Of a stretch of DNA of 64,000 bases, positions 1-9,725 are shown one piece after another. Made by a program: the position numbers and the translations under genes. The notes beneath the pieces are model-generated. The model was not told where the DNA came from. It ran no database searches and was given only the letters and a program-made list of their open reading frames with translations. Within the stretch, counting starts at the first letter, position 1, and the number at the start of each line of letters is the position of its first letter. The stretch is from CAYPLH01 sp964411505 (GTDB lineage: Bacteria > Bacillota > Clostridia > CAYPLH01 > DUMO01): NCBI GenBank assembly GCA_964411505.1, contig CAYPLH010000014.1, positions 10,512 to 74,511 of the forward strand, in the 5' to 3' direction.

Positions 1-1016
1 TGTCTATGACAGCACAAAATATTATTACTGTTATAAATCTTTTTATTCAGTTATCTATTTTTGGTGTTGTAGCTTTTATGGCATATCAAAACAATATGAC
101 TGTTGGCTCTTTAACATTGATTCTTGCTTATTTTGCTAATATGACAAAATATGTTGGATTTTTGAGCGGTATGTATTTAGAAGCACAGAATCGCATTTCA
201 TATATTCAACGAATTTATGATTTTATAAATGTACCAAATGAAAAGAACTGGTATGGAAAAGATAAACTGAATGTAACAAATGGTAAAATCAGTTTTAAAA
301 ATGTTGATTTTGCTTATAAAAATAGCAATCCGGTTCTTTCAGATTTTTCTTTGGATATAAACGCAGACGAAAAAATCGCTCTTGTAGGGAAAAGTGGTTC
401 TGGAAAAACATCATTTGCCTATATGCTTATAGGATTTTTTAGACCGCAAAAAGGCTTTATAGAAATCGATGGTCAGCGCCTTAATGATTGTACTTTAGCA
501 TCTATACGGGAAAATATCGGAATTGTTCAACAGGATACATTATTATTTGATGGCACAATCAAAGAAAATTTGATTCTTGGGAAACGACAAGCGACAGATG
601 ATGAAATTATTAAAGCATGTAAAAGAGCGGGTATTTTTGATTTTATTGACAGTTTCCCCCAAAAAACTAATACTTTAATAGGGAAAGATGGTATTGGACT
701 ATCAGGAGGTCAAAAACAGAGATTAACAATTGCGCGGATTTATCTGAAAAATCCAAAAATAATTATTTTCGACGAAGCGACTTCATCATTAGACAGTGAA
801 ACGGAAGAAAATATCCATAAAGCGTGGGAGGACGTTCTTGTGGGCAGAACATCAATTGTTATTGCTCATCGTCAAAGCTCTGTTATGCTGTGTAAAAAAG
901 CCGCCATACTTGAAAATGGTCGAATTATTGAAATCGGTTTGCCAGAAGAAATGATCCATACAAGTGAGGCTTTTAAAACCTTGTTTGCGATAAAGGAGGC
1001 GAATCATCATGATTAA
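1..1016 (+). CDS. ABC exporter half-transporter, 5' end outside window
   Basis: ATP-binding half of a type I ABC exporter. The reading frame is open to the window edge, so the first visible ATG (position 6) is probably internal and most of the membrane domain is missing. The visible part starts with two hydrophobic segments (residues 6-50 of the visible protein). The nucleotide-binding domain follows, with Walker A GKSGSGKT at 128-135, signature LSGGQ at 232-236, Walker B IIIFDEATS at about 252-260 and the switch histidine in IVIAHR. It overlaps the next exporter gene by 8 bp, so the two halves probably form a heterodimer. The substrate is unknown; the nearby phosphopantetheinyl transferase and BtrH-like gene suggest export of a peptide or polyketide product (inference). 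Confidence 0.9.
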   Translation, partial: SMTAQNIITVINLFIQLSIFGVVAFMAYQNNMTVGSLTLILAYFANMTKYVGFLSGMYLEAQNRISYIQRIYDFINVPNEKNWYGKDKLNVTNGKISFKNVDFAYKNSNPVLSDFSLDINADEKIALVGKSGSGKTSFAYMLIGFFRPQKGFIEIDGQRLNDCTLASIRENIGIVQQDTLLFDGTIKENLILGKRQATDDEIIKACKRAGIFDFIDSFPQKTNTLIGKDGIGLSGGQKQRLTIARIYLKNPKIIIFDEATSSLDSETEENIHKAWEDVLVGRTSIVIAHRQSSVMLCKKAAILENGRIIEIGLPEEMIHTSEAFKTLFAIKEANHHD

Positions 1017-2661
1017 AAGAATCAAATATCGATTACAGTTTTTAAAGATGGTTATTCCTTATGCCCATGGTGTAAAACGCTTCTTTGTATTTAATTTTAT
1101 TTTTAGCCTTATTGCGCTCGGACTTAGTTTTATAACCCCTGTTTTTTACCGTATATTTATTGAACAAGTGGTACTGCAAGGTCAGTTGAATCGTTTTCTA
1201 TGGGTACTTGGAGGCTATTTATCTATATGCGCCATTAATATTGCAATGGGATATGCAAAGTTTCATGGAAATAATCGCTTAATCAACGATACCGTGCTTA
1301 AAATAAAACATAAAATATTGGGAGGTCTTTTTGCTCAGGAATTTACAGAATACGAAAAACAAAGTATTGGCGACACAAAGATGAAAATCGAGGATGATCC
1401 AAACAGTGCGGCGTCATTTGCCAGCGCACAAACAATAGGTTATATCATTGCTTATTTCACCTTGCTCGGTTCAACATTTTTCTTGTTTTATTTAGATTGG
1501 CGTCTTGCATTATTTTCGATAACAGTTATTCCACTTGCGTTTTATTTTGATAATTGGATAAGCAAAAGAGAGAAAGTTTATAACGAGCAGATGCGTGTGA
1601 ACGATCAAAATATGTCCTCTTGGCTTCATGCAAGCGTTCAAGGCTGGCGTGAAGTAAAAGCTTTTAATCTCCAAAAACACGAAAAAACACGTTTTGTCTA
1701 CTTTATAAATAGGCATGGTAAGCTCTATGCAAAATGGATTCATTATTGGACTGTCCGTGTTCTTCTACTTCCAAAAATACGTGACGACTTATTCATGCAA
1801 TTTGGGCTATATTTTTTGGGCGGTATTTTAATTATATTTGATAATTTGAAAATCAGTGATTTATTGGTATTTTCTATATATTATGGTATGTTATCCGGTG
1901 CTGTCCGAACTGTTTCATCCACTGATGCCGATTTACAAGCGGCTATGCCCTATATAGACAGACTTATGAATCAATTGGGAAAAGCAGAGATTGAGCAACG
2001 CAATGGTAAAATACCTGATGAAACTAATAATATCACTTTGTCTGATGTATCTTTTTCTTATGATGGAAGCGATAAAGTAGTTATCAATCATTTTTCGCTT
2101 GAGATATGCAAAGGAGAGCGGATTGCCATTACTGGAAAGAGTGGGTGCGGAAAAACAACCTTACTCAAGCTAATCACTGGTATGGTTGAACCAACAGAGG
2201 GACGAGTATCTTTTTCCAATATTGATTTAAAAGATATCGATATTGGGACTATGCATAAACGTATTGGATATGTTATGCAAGAAAATCTATTGTTTAATAC
2301 AACGATCAGAGAAAACCTTATCTATGGGAAAAGCAATGCCACAGAAGTTGAAATGCTGGATGCCTGTAAAAAAGCGTACATTTATGATTTTATAGAATCC
2401 TTGCCCGACAAACTTGATACCATTATCGGAGAGCGTGGAATAAAACTCTCCGGTGGACAGAGGCAGCGTATTGTTCTTGCCCGTTTGTTTTTGCGTGATG
2501 TGGACATTTTCATTTTCGATGAAGCGACAAATGCCCTTGATCAATATAGCGAAAATATCGTTCACAATGCTATCCATAGTATCGGCAGAGAAAAAACAAT
2601 CATAATAGTTGCGCACCGCGAATCTTCTATAGAATTGTGTCATAGAAAATTAGTAATGTAG
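1009..2661 (+). CDS. ABC exporter, membrane domain fused to ATPase
   Basis: Full-length half-transporter of 550 aa. About 310 N-terminal residues carry the six-helix exporter membrane domain. The C-terminal ATPase has Walker A GKSGCGKT near residue 375, signature LSGGQRQR and Walker B IFIFDEATN followed by IIVAHR. Asn replaces the more usual Ser after the Walker B Glu-Ala-Thr. The start overlaps the end of the previous exporter gene by 8 bp, so they are translationally coupled and probably heterodimerise. The protein ends a few residues after the switch histidine region, slightly short for the family. Substrate not identifiable. Confidence 0.92.
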   Translation: MIKRIKYRLQFLKMVIPYAHGVKRFFVFNFIFSLIALGLSFITPVFYRIFIEQVVLQGQLNRFLWVLGGYLSICAINIAMGYAKFHGNNRLINDTVLKIKHKILGGLFAQEFTEYEKQSIGDTKMKIEDDPNSAASFASAQTIGYIIAYFTLLGSTFFLFYLDWRLALFSITVIPLAFYFDNWISKREKVYNEQMRVNDQNMSSWLHASVQGWREVKAFNLQKHEKTRFVYFINRHGKLYAKWIHYWTVRVLLLPKIRDDLFMQFGLYFLGGILIIFDNLKISDLLVFSIYYGMLSGAVRTVSSTDADLQAAMPYIDRLMNQLGKAEIEQRNGKIPDETNNITLSDVSFSYDGSDKVVINHFSLEICKGERIAITGKSGCGKTTLLKLITGMVEPTEGRVSFSNIDLKDIDIGTMHKRIGYVMQENLLFNTTIRENLIYGKSNATEVEMLDACKKAYIYDFIESLPDKLDTIIGERGIKLSGGQRQRIVLARLFLRDVDIFIFDEATNALDQYSENIVHNAIHSIGREKTIIIVAHRESSIELCHRKLVM

Positions 2662-2752
2662 TAAAATACAAAAAGTTACGATTAATATTTTTTTATATGA
2701 GGCAGACAAACAAACAATCTACTATAAATAAAAGAAAGTTGAGTGATTAACC

Positions 2753-4069
2753 ATGAGACAATCATTAACAAAAGGGAAAGTTAAATTCTTCCTTTTTAGT
2801 GCGATAGGAATACTTTATTTCTTCATACCCGTTTATTCTGGGAAGACATTTCTTGCGCTGTCTGTGTCAGTGGTGAAAAACATAATTGGTAATAATCTAA
2901 CTTTTGTAGTAATGGCGTTGGTTGTGGTATTTCTTTTAATCGTATTTATTAAACCACCAATAAAAATAGTAAAAAAGCATATTTCGGAAACAAAAATCAC
3001 GACAAAAGTTCTTTATCTTATAGGGTTGGTCGTAGGTATTTTGACAATATTTCAAATAGGCCCGCAGTTTCTTATTCAAAGTGATACTGGTGGTTTGGCA
3101 TTGTATTTAGCGGCAGATGTTTTTACGACCGTCTTTTTAGCTGGTATTGTAGTAACACTAATTTCATCTTTTGGATTGCTCCAATTTGTTGGTATAATTA
3201 TTGAGCCTTTAATGAGACCTCTATATCGCTTGCCCGGATATGCGGGAATGGATATTGCTACGTCAATAACAACTTCCCCTGCTGTTGATATTTATTTATC
3301 TAATAAAATTTACCTAAATAAATTATACACAAAACGCGAAGTGTCTTCTGTTGTAACAAACTTTTCTGTGTGTTCTTTAGGCTTTTTTATTGTTCTCTGT
3401 GAGATTACAGGAATCACGGAATATTACGGTCAAGTTGTTTTGACTTCGATGATTATTTCATTCATAATTCCATTAATTACAATTCGGATTCCTCCTCTCT
3501 CTCGTATCCCGAATTTATATGTGGACGGAAGCGAAGTGGAAAAAGCAACTGATAATGGAAAAAACGCGAGCAAAACAAATATTTTTAAACGTGCATGGGA
3601 GTCCGCACTTAATACTGCAAGCGAAACCAGTTCAAAAGAATTATTAACAGGGGTTATAGATTCTGTATTCTTTGCTATAAAAATTGTTTGCTACATACTA
3701 TCTATCGCCACTGTCGCACTAATTATTAGCACTTATACTCCCGTATTTCAATGGATTGGTATTCCTATAGCTCCCATACTACAGTTATTTAGAATACCGA
3801 ATGCGGCTGAGATAGCGCCATCAGTTTTAGTGGGCATCAGTGAACTTGCGCTACCGGCCTTGTTGATAGCTGATAAAGCGGTTGCCCCTGCTGCCAGTTT
3901 TTTCATTGTAGTTCTTTCCACTCTACAAATAATATTTTTTACAGAAAGTGCAAATGCGATAATGGAGTCGTCAATTCCTTTAAAAGTATGGCAATTAATT
4001 GTTACATTTCTTATCCGTACTGTTATTGCTATTCCTTTAGTAGCAATCGCTATGCATCTTATATTCTAA
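2753..4069 (+). CDS. YjiH-family membrane protein with nucleoside-recognition (GATE) domains
   Basis: Polytopic membrane protein of 438 aa with about ten hydrophobic segments. It resembles the YjiH family, whose members carry two nucleoside-recognition (Gate) modules: one around residues 120-240, with the polar sequence ATSITTSPAVDIYLSNK, and a second in the C-terminal 150 residues. The substrate of YjiH proteins is not established, so no transport function is assigned. The gene lies 91 bp after the exporter pair and 20 bp before the PfkB kinase. The ribosome-binding site is weak. Confidence 0.75.
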   Translation: MRQSLTKGKVKFFLFSAIGILYFFIPVYSGKTFLALSVSVVKNIIGNNLTFVVMALVVVFLLIVFIKPPIKIVKKHISETKITTKVLYLIGLVVGILTIFQIGPQFLIQSDTGGLALYLAADVFTTVFLAGIVVTLISSFGLLQFVGIIIEPLMRPLYRLPGYAGMDIATSITTSPAVDIYLSNKIYLNKLYTKREVSSVVTNFSVCSLGFFIVLCEITGITEYYGQVVLTSMIISFIIPLITIRIPPLSRIPNLYVDGSEVEKATDNGKNASKTNIFKRAWESALNTASETSSKELLTGVIDSVFFAIKIVCYILSIATVALIISTYTPVFQWIGIPIAPILQLFRIPNAAEIAPSVLVGISELALPALLIADKAVAPAASFFIVVLSTLQIIFFTESANAIMESSIPLKVWQLIVTFLIRTVIAIPLVAIAMHLIF

Positions 4070-4089
4070 CATCGTGTAAAGGTGATTAT

Positions 4090-4941
4090 ATGATTAAAGC
4101 TTTAGGAATCGGTGAAAATTCTGTGGATCGCTATTTAAAAAAAGGTCTAATTTATCCGGGAGGGTGTTCACTTAATTTTTCTGTTTATACGTCTAAGCTC
4201 GGAGCTTGTAGTGCTTATATAGGCGTATTGGGGTCTGATGGCTATGGTGTGTTTTTGAAAAATATCCTCAAAGAAAAAGGGATTGATTTTTCGCGTTGTC
4301 GAACTAAAAACGGTAGCAATAGTTATTTTGATGTAGAAATAGTTAATGGAGAACGCGTATTCCCTAATTGGGACGCAGGGGTTATTGAAAAGTATCCACT
4401 GAATTTAACACAAGATGATTTGAATTATATAAACACATTTTCTTTAGTACATACAGGATATACGGGGCATATAGATAATCAATTGCCTTTACTAAAAAAC
4501 AGAAACTTTATATTGATTTATGATTTTTCAACTGTTGACTGTATAAATGGCACAACATTACTTAAAAATGTTGCGCCTTACATTGATCTTGCTCTATTCT
4601 CATGTTCTCATATGAATAGTGATGACATTAGCGTTCTGATCAAAAAATCTCATTCTGCTGGCGCAAAATATATTCTTGCTACTATGGGTGAACGAGGACA
4701 AATCTTTAGCGATGGAATGTATCGTTATGTTGGTTTGGCAACAAACATATGCGCAATTGATACGCTTGGAGCAGGTGATGCATTTGTAGCTGCTTTTGCT
4801 TTAACAATGGCAAGAGATGGGTGGAAAAGAAGCAACTCTCTAAATCCTGAAATAATAAACCGGGCATTAGATGTCGCCTCTCGTTTTTCGGCTGAAATTT
4901 GTTTGATTGATGGAGCATTTGGATGTTCGCAAAAAATGTAA
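4090..4941 (+). CDS. PfkB-family carbohydrate kinase (fructoselysine-kinase-like)
   Basis: ATP-dependent sugar kinase of the PfkB/ribokinase family, 283 aa. The N-terminal region has the PGGCSLNF motif near residue 21, matching the family's GG-x-x-x-N substrate motif. The C-terminal DTLGAGDAFVAAF carries the anion-hole GAGD and the catalytic Asp. The start is placed at ATG 4090, 7 nt after AAAGGTGA; the open frame extends further upstream but overlaps the previous gene with no binding site. The overall pattern is closest to FrlD-type fructoselysine 6-kinases, but no deglycase or uptake partner is visible, so the substrate is open. Confidence 0.8.
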   Translation: MIKALGIGENSVDRYLKKGLIYPGGCSLNFSVYTSKLGACSAYIGVLGSDGYGVFLKNILKEKGIDFSRCRTKNGSNSYFDVEIVNGERVFPNWDAGVIEKYPLNLTQDDLNYINTFSLVHTGYTGHIDNQLPLLKNRNFILIYDFSTVDCINGTTLLKNVAPYIDLALFSCSHMNSDDISVLIKKSHSAGAKYILATMGERGQIFSDGMYRYVGLATNICAIDTLGAGDAFVAAFALTMARDGWKRSNSLNPEIINRALDVASRFSAEICLIDGAFGCSQKM

Positions 4942-4987
4942 TAATTAAATGTATGCAAACCGCGAAAACGCCAGTTTTCAGGGTATC

Positions 4988-5121
4988 GCCAGACAGTGCA
5001 ATAATATATTTCACTTACTGGCAATTTTATGAGAAATATTTTCAGATAAAGGTGTACATACATACAAACAAACAACAGGTGATTTGGTGAGAATAAAAGG
5101 GTTACAATACCTGGGTAACCC
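4988..5121. other. Two hairpins in the kinase / PPTase intergenic region
   Basis: The gap between the PfkB gene and the phosphopantetheinyl transferase holds two inverted repeats. The first has arms GCCAG (4988-4992) and CTGGC (5018-5022), with an inner GTG/CAC pairing. The second has perfect 7-bp arms GGGTTAC (5099-5105) and GTAACCC (5115-5121). Neither is followed by a T-run, so they are not clear terminators; the second could be an operator. Function not known. Confidence 0.35.
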
Positions 5122-5193
5122 AAAATAATATTCTATATAAATTAAGTGTAACTTATTTTAAACTAACATCCGATCACAGGGGGAAGATGAAAT

Positions 5194-5850
5194 GTGATTA
5201 AATTGTATTATGCGGAGTTAAATGATGTTCTTGACGCTGAAGTGTTTAAGCGACTGATATCATTCGTTTCTATAAATAAATATGAGCAAATCAAACGGTT
5301 TCATTTTGATATAGATAGGAAGCTTAGCCTGTATTCCGAAATCCTTGTTAGAACAATAGCTTATAAAGAACTTAATATCTTAAACAGAGAGATTATCTTT
5401 TGCAGAAACAAGTATGGCAAGCCGTATTTAAAAAGTTATCCTGATTTTCATTTTAATCTATCACACACCAGAAATGCTATTATTGTAGCTATTTCGGACA
5501 AGCCAATTGGAATAGATATTGAGAAAATCAGAGTTGCTGATGTTAAAATTGCAAGACGATTTTTCACTGAGAGTGAAGTCGCTTACATAAAAAAGGCAAG
5601 AATAGATATGGACAAGCGCTTTTATGAAGTATGGACAAAAAAGGAAGCATATATCAAGTTTATGGGCAAGGGATTTTCAATACCGCTTAATTCATTTGAT
5701 ACGTTAGATGGTGATATTTCAAAACAAATACTTACTTTCGAAAAAGGCGAGTACATAATTTCAGTTTGTAATGAGAGTTCAAATCTAAAATGCAGTATAG
5801 CTGAGTTGTCGGAGAGTGATGTTGAGAGCAAGGCAATGGAACTATTATGA
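5194..5850 (+). CDS. Sfp-type 4'-phosphopantetheinyl transferase
   Basis: Transfers the phosphopantetheine arm of coenzyme A onto carrier proteins of peptide or polyketide synthases. The 218-aa length fits the two-lobed Sfp type rather than the 120-aa AcpS type. Family motifs are GIDIE (106-110), which binds Mg and CoA, FFTESEVAYI (about 123-132) and WTKKEAYIK (147-155). The GTG start follows CAGGGGGAAG by about 7 nt. Together with the exporter genes and the BtrH-like gene it points to a thiotemplate natural-product locus whose synthases lie left of the window (inference). Confidence 0.93.
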   Translation: MIKLYYAELNDVLDAEVFKRLISFVSINKYEQIKRFHFDIDRKLSLYSEILVRTIAYKELNILNREIIFCRNKYGKPYLKSYPDFHFNLSHTRNAIIVAISDKPIGIDIEKIRVADVKIARRFFTESEVAYIKKARIDMDKRFYEVWTKKEAYIKFMGKGFSIPLNSFDTLDGDISKQILTFEKGEYIISVCNESSNLKCSIAELSESDVESKAMELL

Positions 5851-5926
5851 AACTCCAAAACTCAATATAGAAAGTTAAATAGAATATTTAAAAACGAAGA
5901 GCACACAAAGGAGGTTTTACAAACCA

Positions 5927-7028
5927 ATGCAAAATGTGTTACCTGTAAGATATCCCCTAATTACAACCTTACCGCAAATTGCGGATATTATATCCATACT
6001 TGGGTATTATCCTGAAACTAAGCCTTGGATCTGTAACAACTTTATTCAACTGGTTTTTTATAATAAACCTATGGCGGACAAAAATACGAGCACTATATCT
6101 TTGAGGGGTGGTTTTTTAGAGATCTATAATAGAATAGAACACTCTCCCTTTTTTCCTTGCCCATTTATTCAGAAAAAATACCTGTTAAGAAAGGAAGCAG
6201 AGAATAAATGGAACTCAATAACTGATTTCATTATCTATAACATTAATCACGGACAATATGTTTACCTGTGTATTGACATGTATTATATACCCTACTATCT
6301 AAATAATTTTGAGAAAAGACATGGCCGTCACCTACTTTTCATATATGGATATGATCTTATGCAAAAGTTATTATATATAGCCGACTTTTTTGAAAATGGA
6401 AAATATAAGTTTAAAACAATATCTTTTGATATATTTGAGGAAGCATATTATAAATTAGACTTATCAAAACCTTTTGATTTTGACGAAGAAATATTTGTAA
6501 TTAACTATTCGTCCAAAGCAGATATTAATCTTGATCCGGAGGCTATTAAAAACAGTTTGACAGATTATTTATTTTCTGAAAATATCCATTATAATTATCC
6601 TTTAGACTTATTTACTAAGCATAGATATACTAATAATGAAGGTAATGTCGTTTCTATTATTAATCGATCATTTGGCTATGGTATAAGTTTTTATAGTGAA
6701 CTCAGGGAGTTTATTTTCAGGCTTTCCCAACATGGGGTGCTACAGCATGATATTAGATTATTTGATGTTATTCATGACCATAAACTGATGATGCTGTTTA
6801 GAATTAACTATCTTGGGGAACATCAATGTTTAAAAAAATCATGAAGAAATATACAATAGTTATTTGAGCATTGAAAAAGAAATGCTTGTAGTTAGAAACT
6901 TGATTATTAAAAATAATATTTCGCCTAATCAGGATAGAATAAAAGAAATAATTGATTTAATTTCTGTTATAGAGGAAGGTGAAAAAAAAGTATTAAGTCA
7001 ATTTATCAATAATATTAAATGCAAATAA
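5927..7028 (+). pseudogene. BtrH-like natural-product protein, frameshifted in an A7 tract
   Basis: The first frame (5927-6844) encodes 305 aa, with a central block DMYYIPYY followed by HLLFIYGYD. This matches the N-terminal domain of butirosin protein BtrH, a papain-fold acyltransferase-like family found in peptide/polyketide loci. The frame stops at TGA 6842-6844. Removing one A from the A7 run at 6832-6838 joins it to an open frame to 7028 that continues sensibly (HEEIYNSYLSIEKEMLVVRN and onward), giving about 365 aa. The gene is therefore split by one base. This could be a true mutation, slippage on the A tract or a sequencing error. AGGAGG precedes the start. Confidence 0.65.
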
Positions 7029-7199
7029 TCAATCAAATACCTTTACGAATAAAGAAAAAATATGACTTAATTAAAGGGAGTAAATCTTTTTATGAATAAT
7101 CACTCAACTTTAATGTTGCAAAATTAAAACATTACTAGGATAGATATTTGAAATTAGGCAATATTATCATTGAAATGTTATAGGGTTGTAACATTTAAT
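7029..7199. other. Spacer with an 11-codon mini-ORF
   Basis: AT-rich spacer. It contains AAAGGGAG followed by an 11-codon open frame beginning ATGAATAATCACTC at 7092. This could be the stub of a deleted gene or a leader; no function can be assigned. No other gene seen. Confidence 0.3.
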
Positions 7200-7227
7200 T
7201 TGACTAGAGAATATATTGTAGTATAAT
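7200..7227 (+). promoter_or_regulatory. Sigma-A promoter of the XRE operon
   Basis: TTGACT at 7200-7205, 16-bp spacer and consensus TATAAT at 7222-7227, ending 22 bp before the XRE start. XRE regulators of this type commonly repress their own promoter. Confidence 0.8.
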
Positions 7228-7249
7228 AGTATTGAAAGGATGTGTTATC

Positions 7250-7600
7250 ATGAATGCGATTTTAGGATCAAGGATTAAAAGTTTAAGGGAAGCAAAAGGG
7301 TTTACTCAAGAACAACTTGCTGAAAAAATGAATTGCTCAAGGCAAAGATATGCAAGACTTGAAAAGGGATTGATAGATATTTCGTTTTCCAGCATATCTA
7401 CTATTGCTCAAATTTTAAGTTCTAAGATTGAGGAAATAACATCTGCGGTTAGCAATGATAAAGTTGGAGAACCAATGTATAGAGGAAATTGTGTTAATGG
7501 ACAAGAAGATAAGTTTTTATTCATAAATAATATGTTAGATACTTTTTATGCACATCGTAAACTATATAACAGTGTTAGGCAGGTCGAAGTGAATGAATAA
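7250..7600 (+). CDS. XRE-family helix-turn-helix regulator
   Basis: Small DNA-binding protein of 116 aa, with a Cro/CI helix-turn-helix over residues 7-60 (SRIKSLREAKGFTQEQLAEK, then the recognition helix SRQRYARLEKG). The start is ATG 7250, 9 nt after AAAGGA; an upstream in-frame TTG lacks a binding site. It overlaps the ImmA/IrrE gene by 8 bp and heads a three-gene operon with a PIN-domain protein. In related arrangements the XRE protein is repressor and antitoxin and is the cleavage target of the metallopeptidase. The C-terminal 50 residues match nothing I recognise. Confidence 0.88.
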   Translation: MNAILGSRIKSLREAKGFTQEQLAEKMNCSRQRYARLEKGLIDISFSSISTIAQILSSKIEEITSAVSNDKVGEPMYRGNCVNGQEDKFLFINNMLDTFYAHRKLYNSVRQVEVNE

Positions 7601-8399
7601 AAACAGACAAATCACTATTGAAATGAATGCTGAGAATGTCAGACATGAGTGTAATATCACTGATTATGGCTTTAAAGATATTTTTGATGCTTCTGAGAAG
7701 TTGGGATATAGAACAATTAGATACCCACTTGGTGCAGAAGCTTTTTTAGGTTTTGCACTGATTAGGGATTCCGAAAGAATTGTACTTTCAAATTCTTCAT
7801 TAATTTTATCAAGGGAAATATTTTCTGTTGCACATGAAATTGGACATCAAAGATTGCACTTAAATGAACAAGGAAGAACCTTGATAAAAGATGATGATTT
7901 TACTGAAAGAGATGAATTGGAAGTTGAAGCAAACTATTTTGCAGCTTGTTTACTGATGCCCATGGAGAAGATTAAAAAATTTATTAGACTCGAGCTTAAA
8001 GATAAGGACATAGCAGGATGGGATGGTTTAGATATAGCAAGAGTTCAAACGGCATTTAATGTAAGTTATGATATGACCTTAATAAGACTCAAAGCATTGA
8101 ATATATTAAATGATGCAATTATAGAAAAGTTGAAAATTGATAAAATAGAGCAAACAGCTTCTAAACTTTTAAACGTTATAGGTGGCAATACAGAGCTTTG
8201 TAAAGCAACTGAGGCAAAAAAGGTGCCAGCTGAGTTTTTGGAATGGGTTATTACAAATTATAACGAAAAACTAATACCAAAAGCAAGTCTGGTTACAGCC
8301 CTTAATTATGTTGATTTAAGCCCTTATGATGTAAATATAAATGACAGTCCAGATGAAGTAGAAGAAAGTTTTGAAGATTTGCTTAGGGGGATGGACTAA
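7593..8399 (+). CDS. ImmA/IrrE-family zinc metallopeptidase
   Basis: 268-aa protein with the gluzincin motif HEIGH at 81-85 and the downstream ligand region EVEANYFAACLLMP, typical of ImmA/IrrE (DUF955) peptidases, which cleave XRE repressors to induce mobile elements or stress genes. About 110 residues follow the peptidase domain, more than in short ImmA proteins. The gene overlaps XRE by 8 bp and shares TAATG with the PIN gene, so all three are translationally coupled. The likely role is control of the XRE protein and the adjacent PIN nuclease (inference from layout). Confidence 0.88.
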   Translation: MNKNRQITIEMNAENVRHECNITDYGFKDIFDASEKLGYRTIRYPLGAEAFLGFALIRDSERIVLSNSSLILSREIFSVAHEIGHQRLHLNEQGRTLIKDDDFTERDELEVEANYFAACLLMPMEKIKKFIRLELKDKDIAGWDGLDIARVQTAFNVSYDMTLIRLKALNILNDAIIEKLKIDKIEQTASKLLNVIGGNTELCKATEAKKVPAEFLEWVITNYNEKLIPKASLVTALNYVDLSPYDVNINDSPDEVEESFEDLLRGMD

Positions 8400-9064
8400 T
8401 GGAAGCATCGCTTGATACGAATGTAATAATTCATCTATATAAAGCAAATCTTCAGTCTGTTTTATTCTATCGCTTTGGGAAGTTAAAGGTTTATGAATTT
8501 ATTCGAAATCATGAGATGATTAATCATGCAGGACAAGATGTTATTGACCAATTTGATAAAGATGTTGAGCATGGCAGAATTGAAATTGTTACAGATCAAT
8601 ATCTTAAAAGCATTGGAATGTATCAGGTATTTTTGCAGCATGAGAAAGAACTAAGAATTCTTTTCGACGGAGGAGATCTTGGTGAAGTTTATGCTATCGC
8701 TATAGCAAAAACTCTTGGTTGTTCCTGTCTTGTAACAGATGATATAAAAGAACGAGGACCACATTATACACTGATGAGGATACCGGATTCTGAGGTTATT
8801 CCATTTGCGTTTTTTGAGATTTTGCTTCTGGACTTTTTAGAAGGTAAAATATCAGAAAAAGATTTATCAGAAGCATTTAGCCTAGTCTGTACTATATCAG
8901 ACTTGGTTTGGGACATTCAGTCCAAGTTGAAGGGTTTTATGAAGCGTTTCTGGAAAGACCCGTATAGCGAACGTGAAAAAGAATGGATGAGTAGATTTTG
9001 TATTGATAACGGCATTGATGCAAAGGCTCGTATCCAAAAATTATGGTATTACATAAACAATTAG
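8399..9064 (+). CDS. PIN-domain protein, third gene of the XRE-ImmA operon
   Basis: 221-aa protein with PIN-nuclease features: N-terminal SLDTNVI with Asp6, a central acidic GGDLGEVYAI and TDD at 113-115. These could supply the four acidic metal ligands of a PIN RNase. The C-terminal 70 residues are basic and rich in Trp. The start codon overlaps the ImmA/IrrE stop (TAATG). PIN proteins are usually toxins, but the usual small VapB partner is absent here and the XRE/ImmA pair takes its place. Function in phage defence or as a toxin is inference. Confidence 0.78.
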   Translation: MEASLDTNVIIHLYKANLQSVLFYRFGKLKVYEFIRNHEMINHAGQDVIDQFDKDVEHGRIEIVTDQYLKSIGMYQVFLQHEKELRILFDGGDLGEVYAIAIAKTLGCSCLVTDDIKERGPHYTLMRIPDSEVIPFAFFEILLLDFLEGKISEKDLSEAFSLVCTISDLVWDIQSKLKGFMKRFWKDPYSEREKEWMSRFCIDNGIDAKARIQKLWYYINN

Positions 9065-9106
9065 CAACAAAGCAAGTCTTCAAAAAGGGTAGAGGGAAAA
9101 TAATGA

Positions 9107-9508
9107 CCCTATGCCGGGCCAAATGTGTACAGACTGTTGGATTATGAACTATACATGCCCAAGACGTGGCTTGATGCTGATCACGCCGAGCTCCACAAGG
9201 AGTGCAATATTGATCGATTAAAGTGTTATATTTCAAAAGTAAATATCAAACTACAGCCAGATATTACTGAAGATAAGATAAGCGCATTTATTAGAGGCGA
9301 ATCTATTACGGATGACAAAAGAAGGAGTTGTCTTTCGGTTTATTCCCGTATGGACGTTTTGCCTGATGGTGGAGTAAGTTCATGTAAACATTTCCCCGAA
9401 TTTACAGTTGGAAATTTAAATAATCAAAGCGTAAAAGAAATATGGAATTCTTCAGATTTGAATAAAATTATTGACAAAAATTTGGCGTATTATTGCCATT
9501 TACACTAA
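9107..9508 (+). pseudogene. Radical-SAM/SPASM protein, C-terminal fragment
   Basis: The frame opens just after a TGA and encodes about 130 residues with no start or binding site. The second half has a SPASM-like layout: C-L-S-V-Y-S-R, then DVLPDGGVSSCKHFPEFTVG, then IKEIW-like VKEIWNSSDL. This is the tail that binds auxiliary Fe-S clusters in peptide-maturing or sugar-modifying radical-SAM enzymes. The catalytic CxxxCxxC half is absent, so this is a remnant. It follows the PIN gene directly and begins the decayed region. Confidence 0.6.
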
Positions 9509-9583
9509 AGATTATTCACTCCCCCAAAAAAAAATAACTATGAACAAATAAATATAATTTGAAGTTGCAGTTTGGCATCTTTA

Positions 9584-9599
9584 TTGACCTAACTTTCCA
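9584..9599 (+). repeat. Isolated copy of the TTGACCTAACTTTCCA repeat
   Basis: Sixteen bases identical to the core of the 20-bp inverted repeat at 10697-10716 / 11317-11336, in the same orientation as the left arm. Possibly a third terminal repeat of a fragmented mobile element; no transposase is present. Confidence 0.5.
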
Positions 9600-9725
9600 A
9601 GTAAAAAAGATTCCGTACATGGCTCGCCTCCTGTTAAAATGGAAAAGCCCGCTAACAAAATTGACAACGGGCTTTCTAATATTTATGGGTTTTTCGTGTT
9701 ATGAACAGGCTGCCTATTCCGGAAA

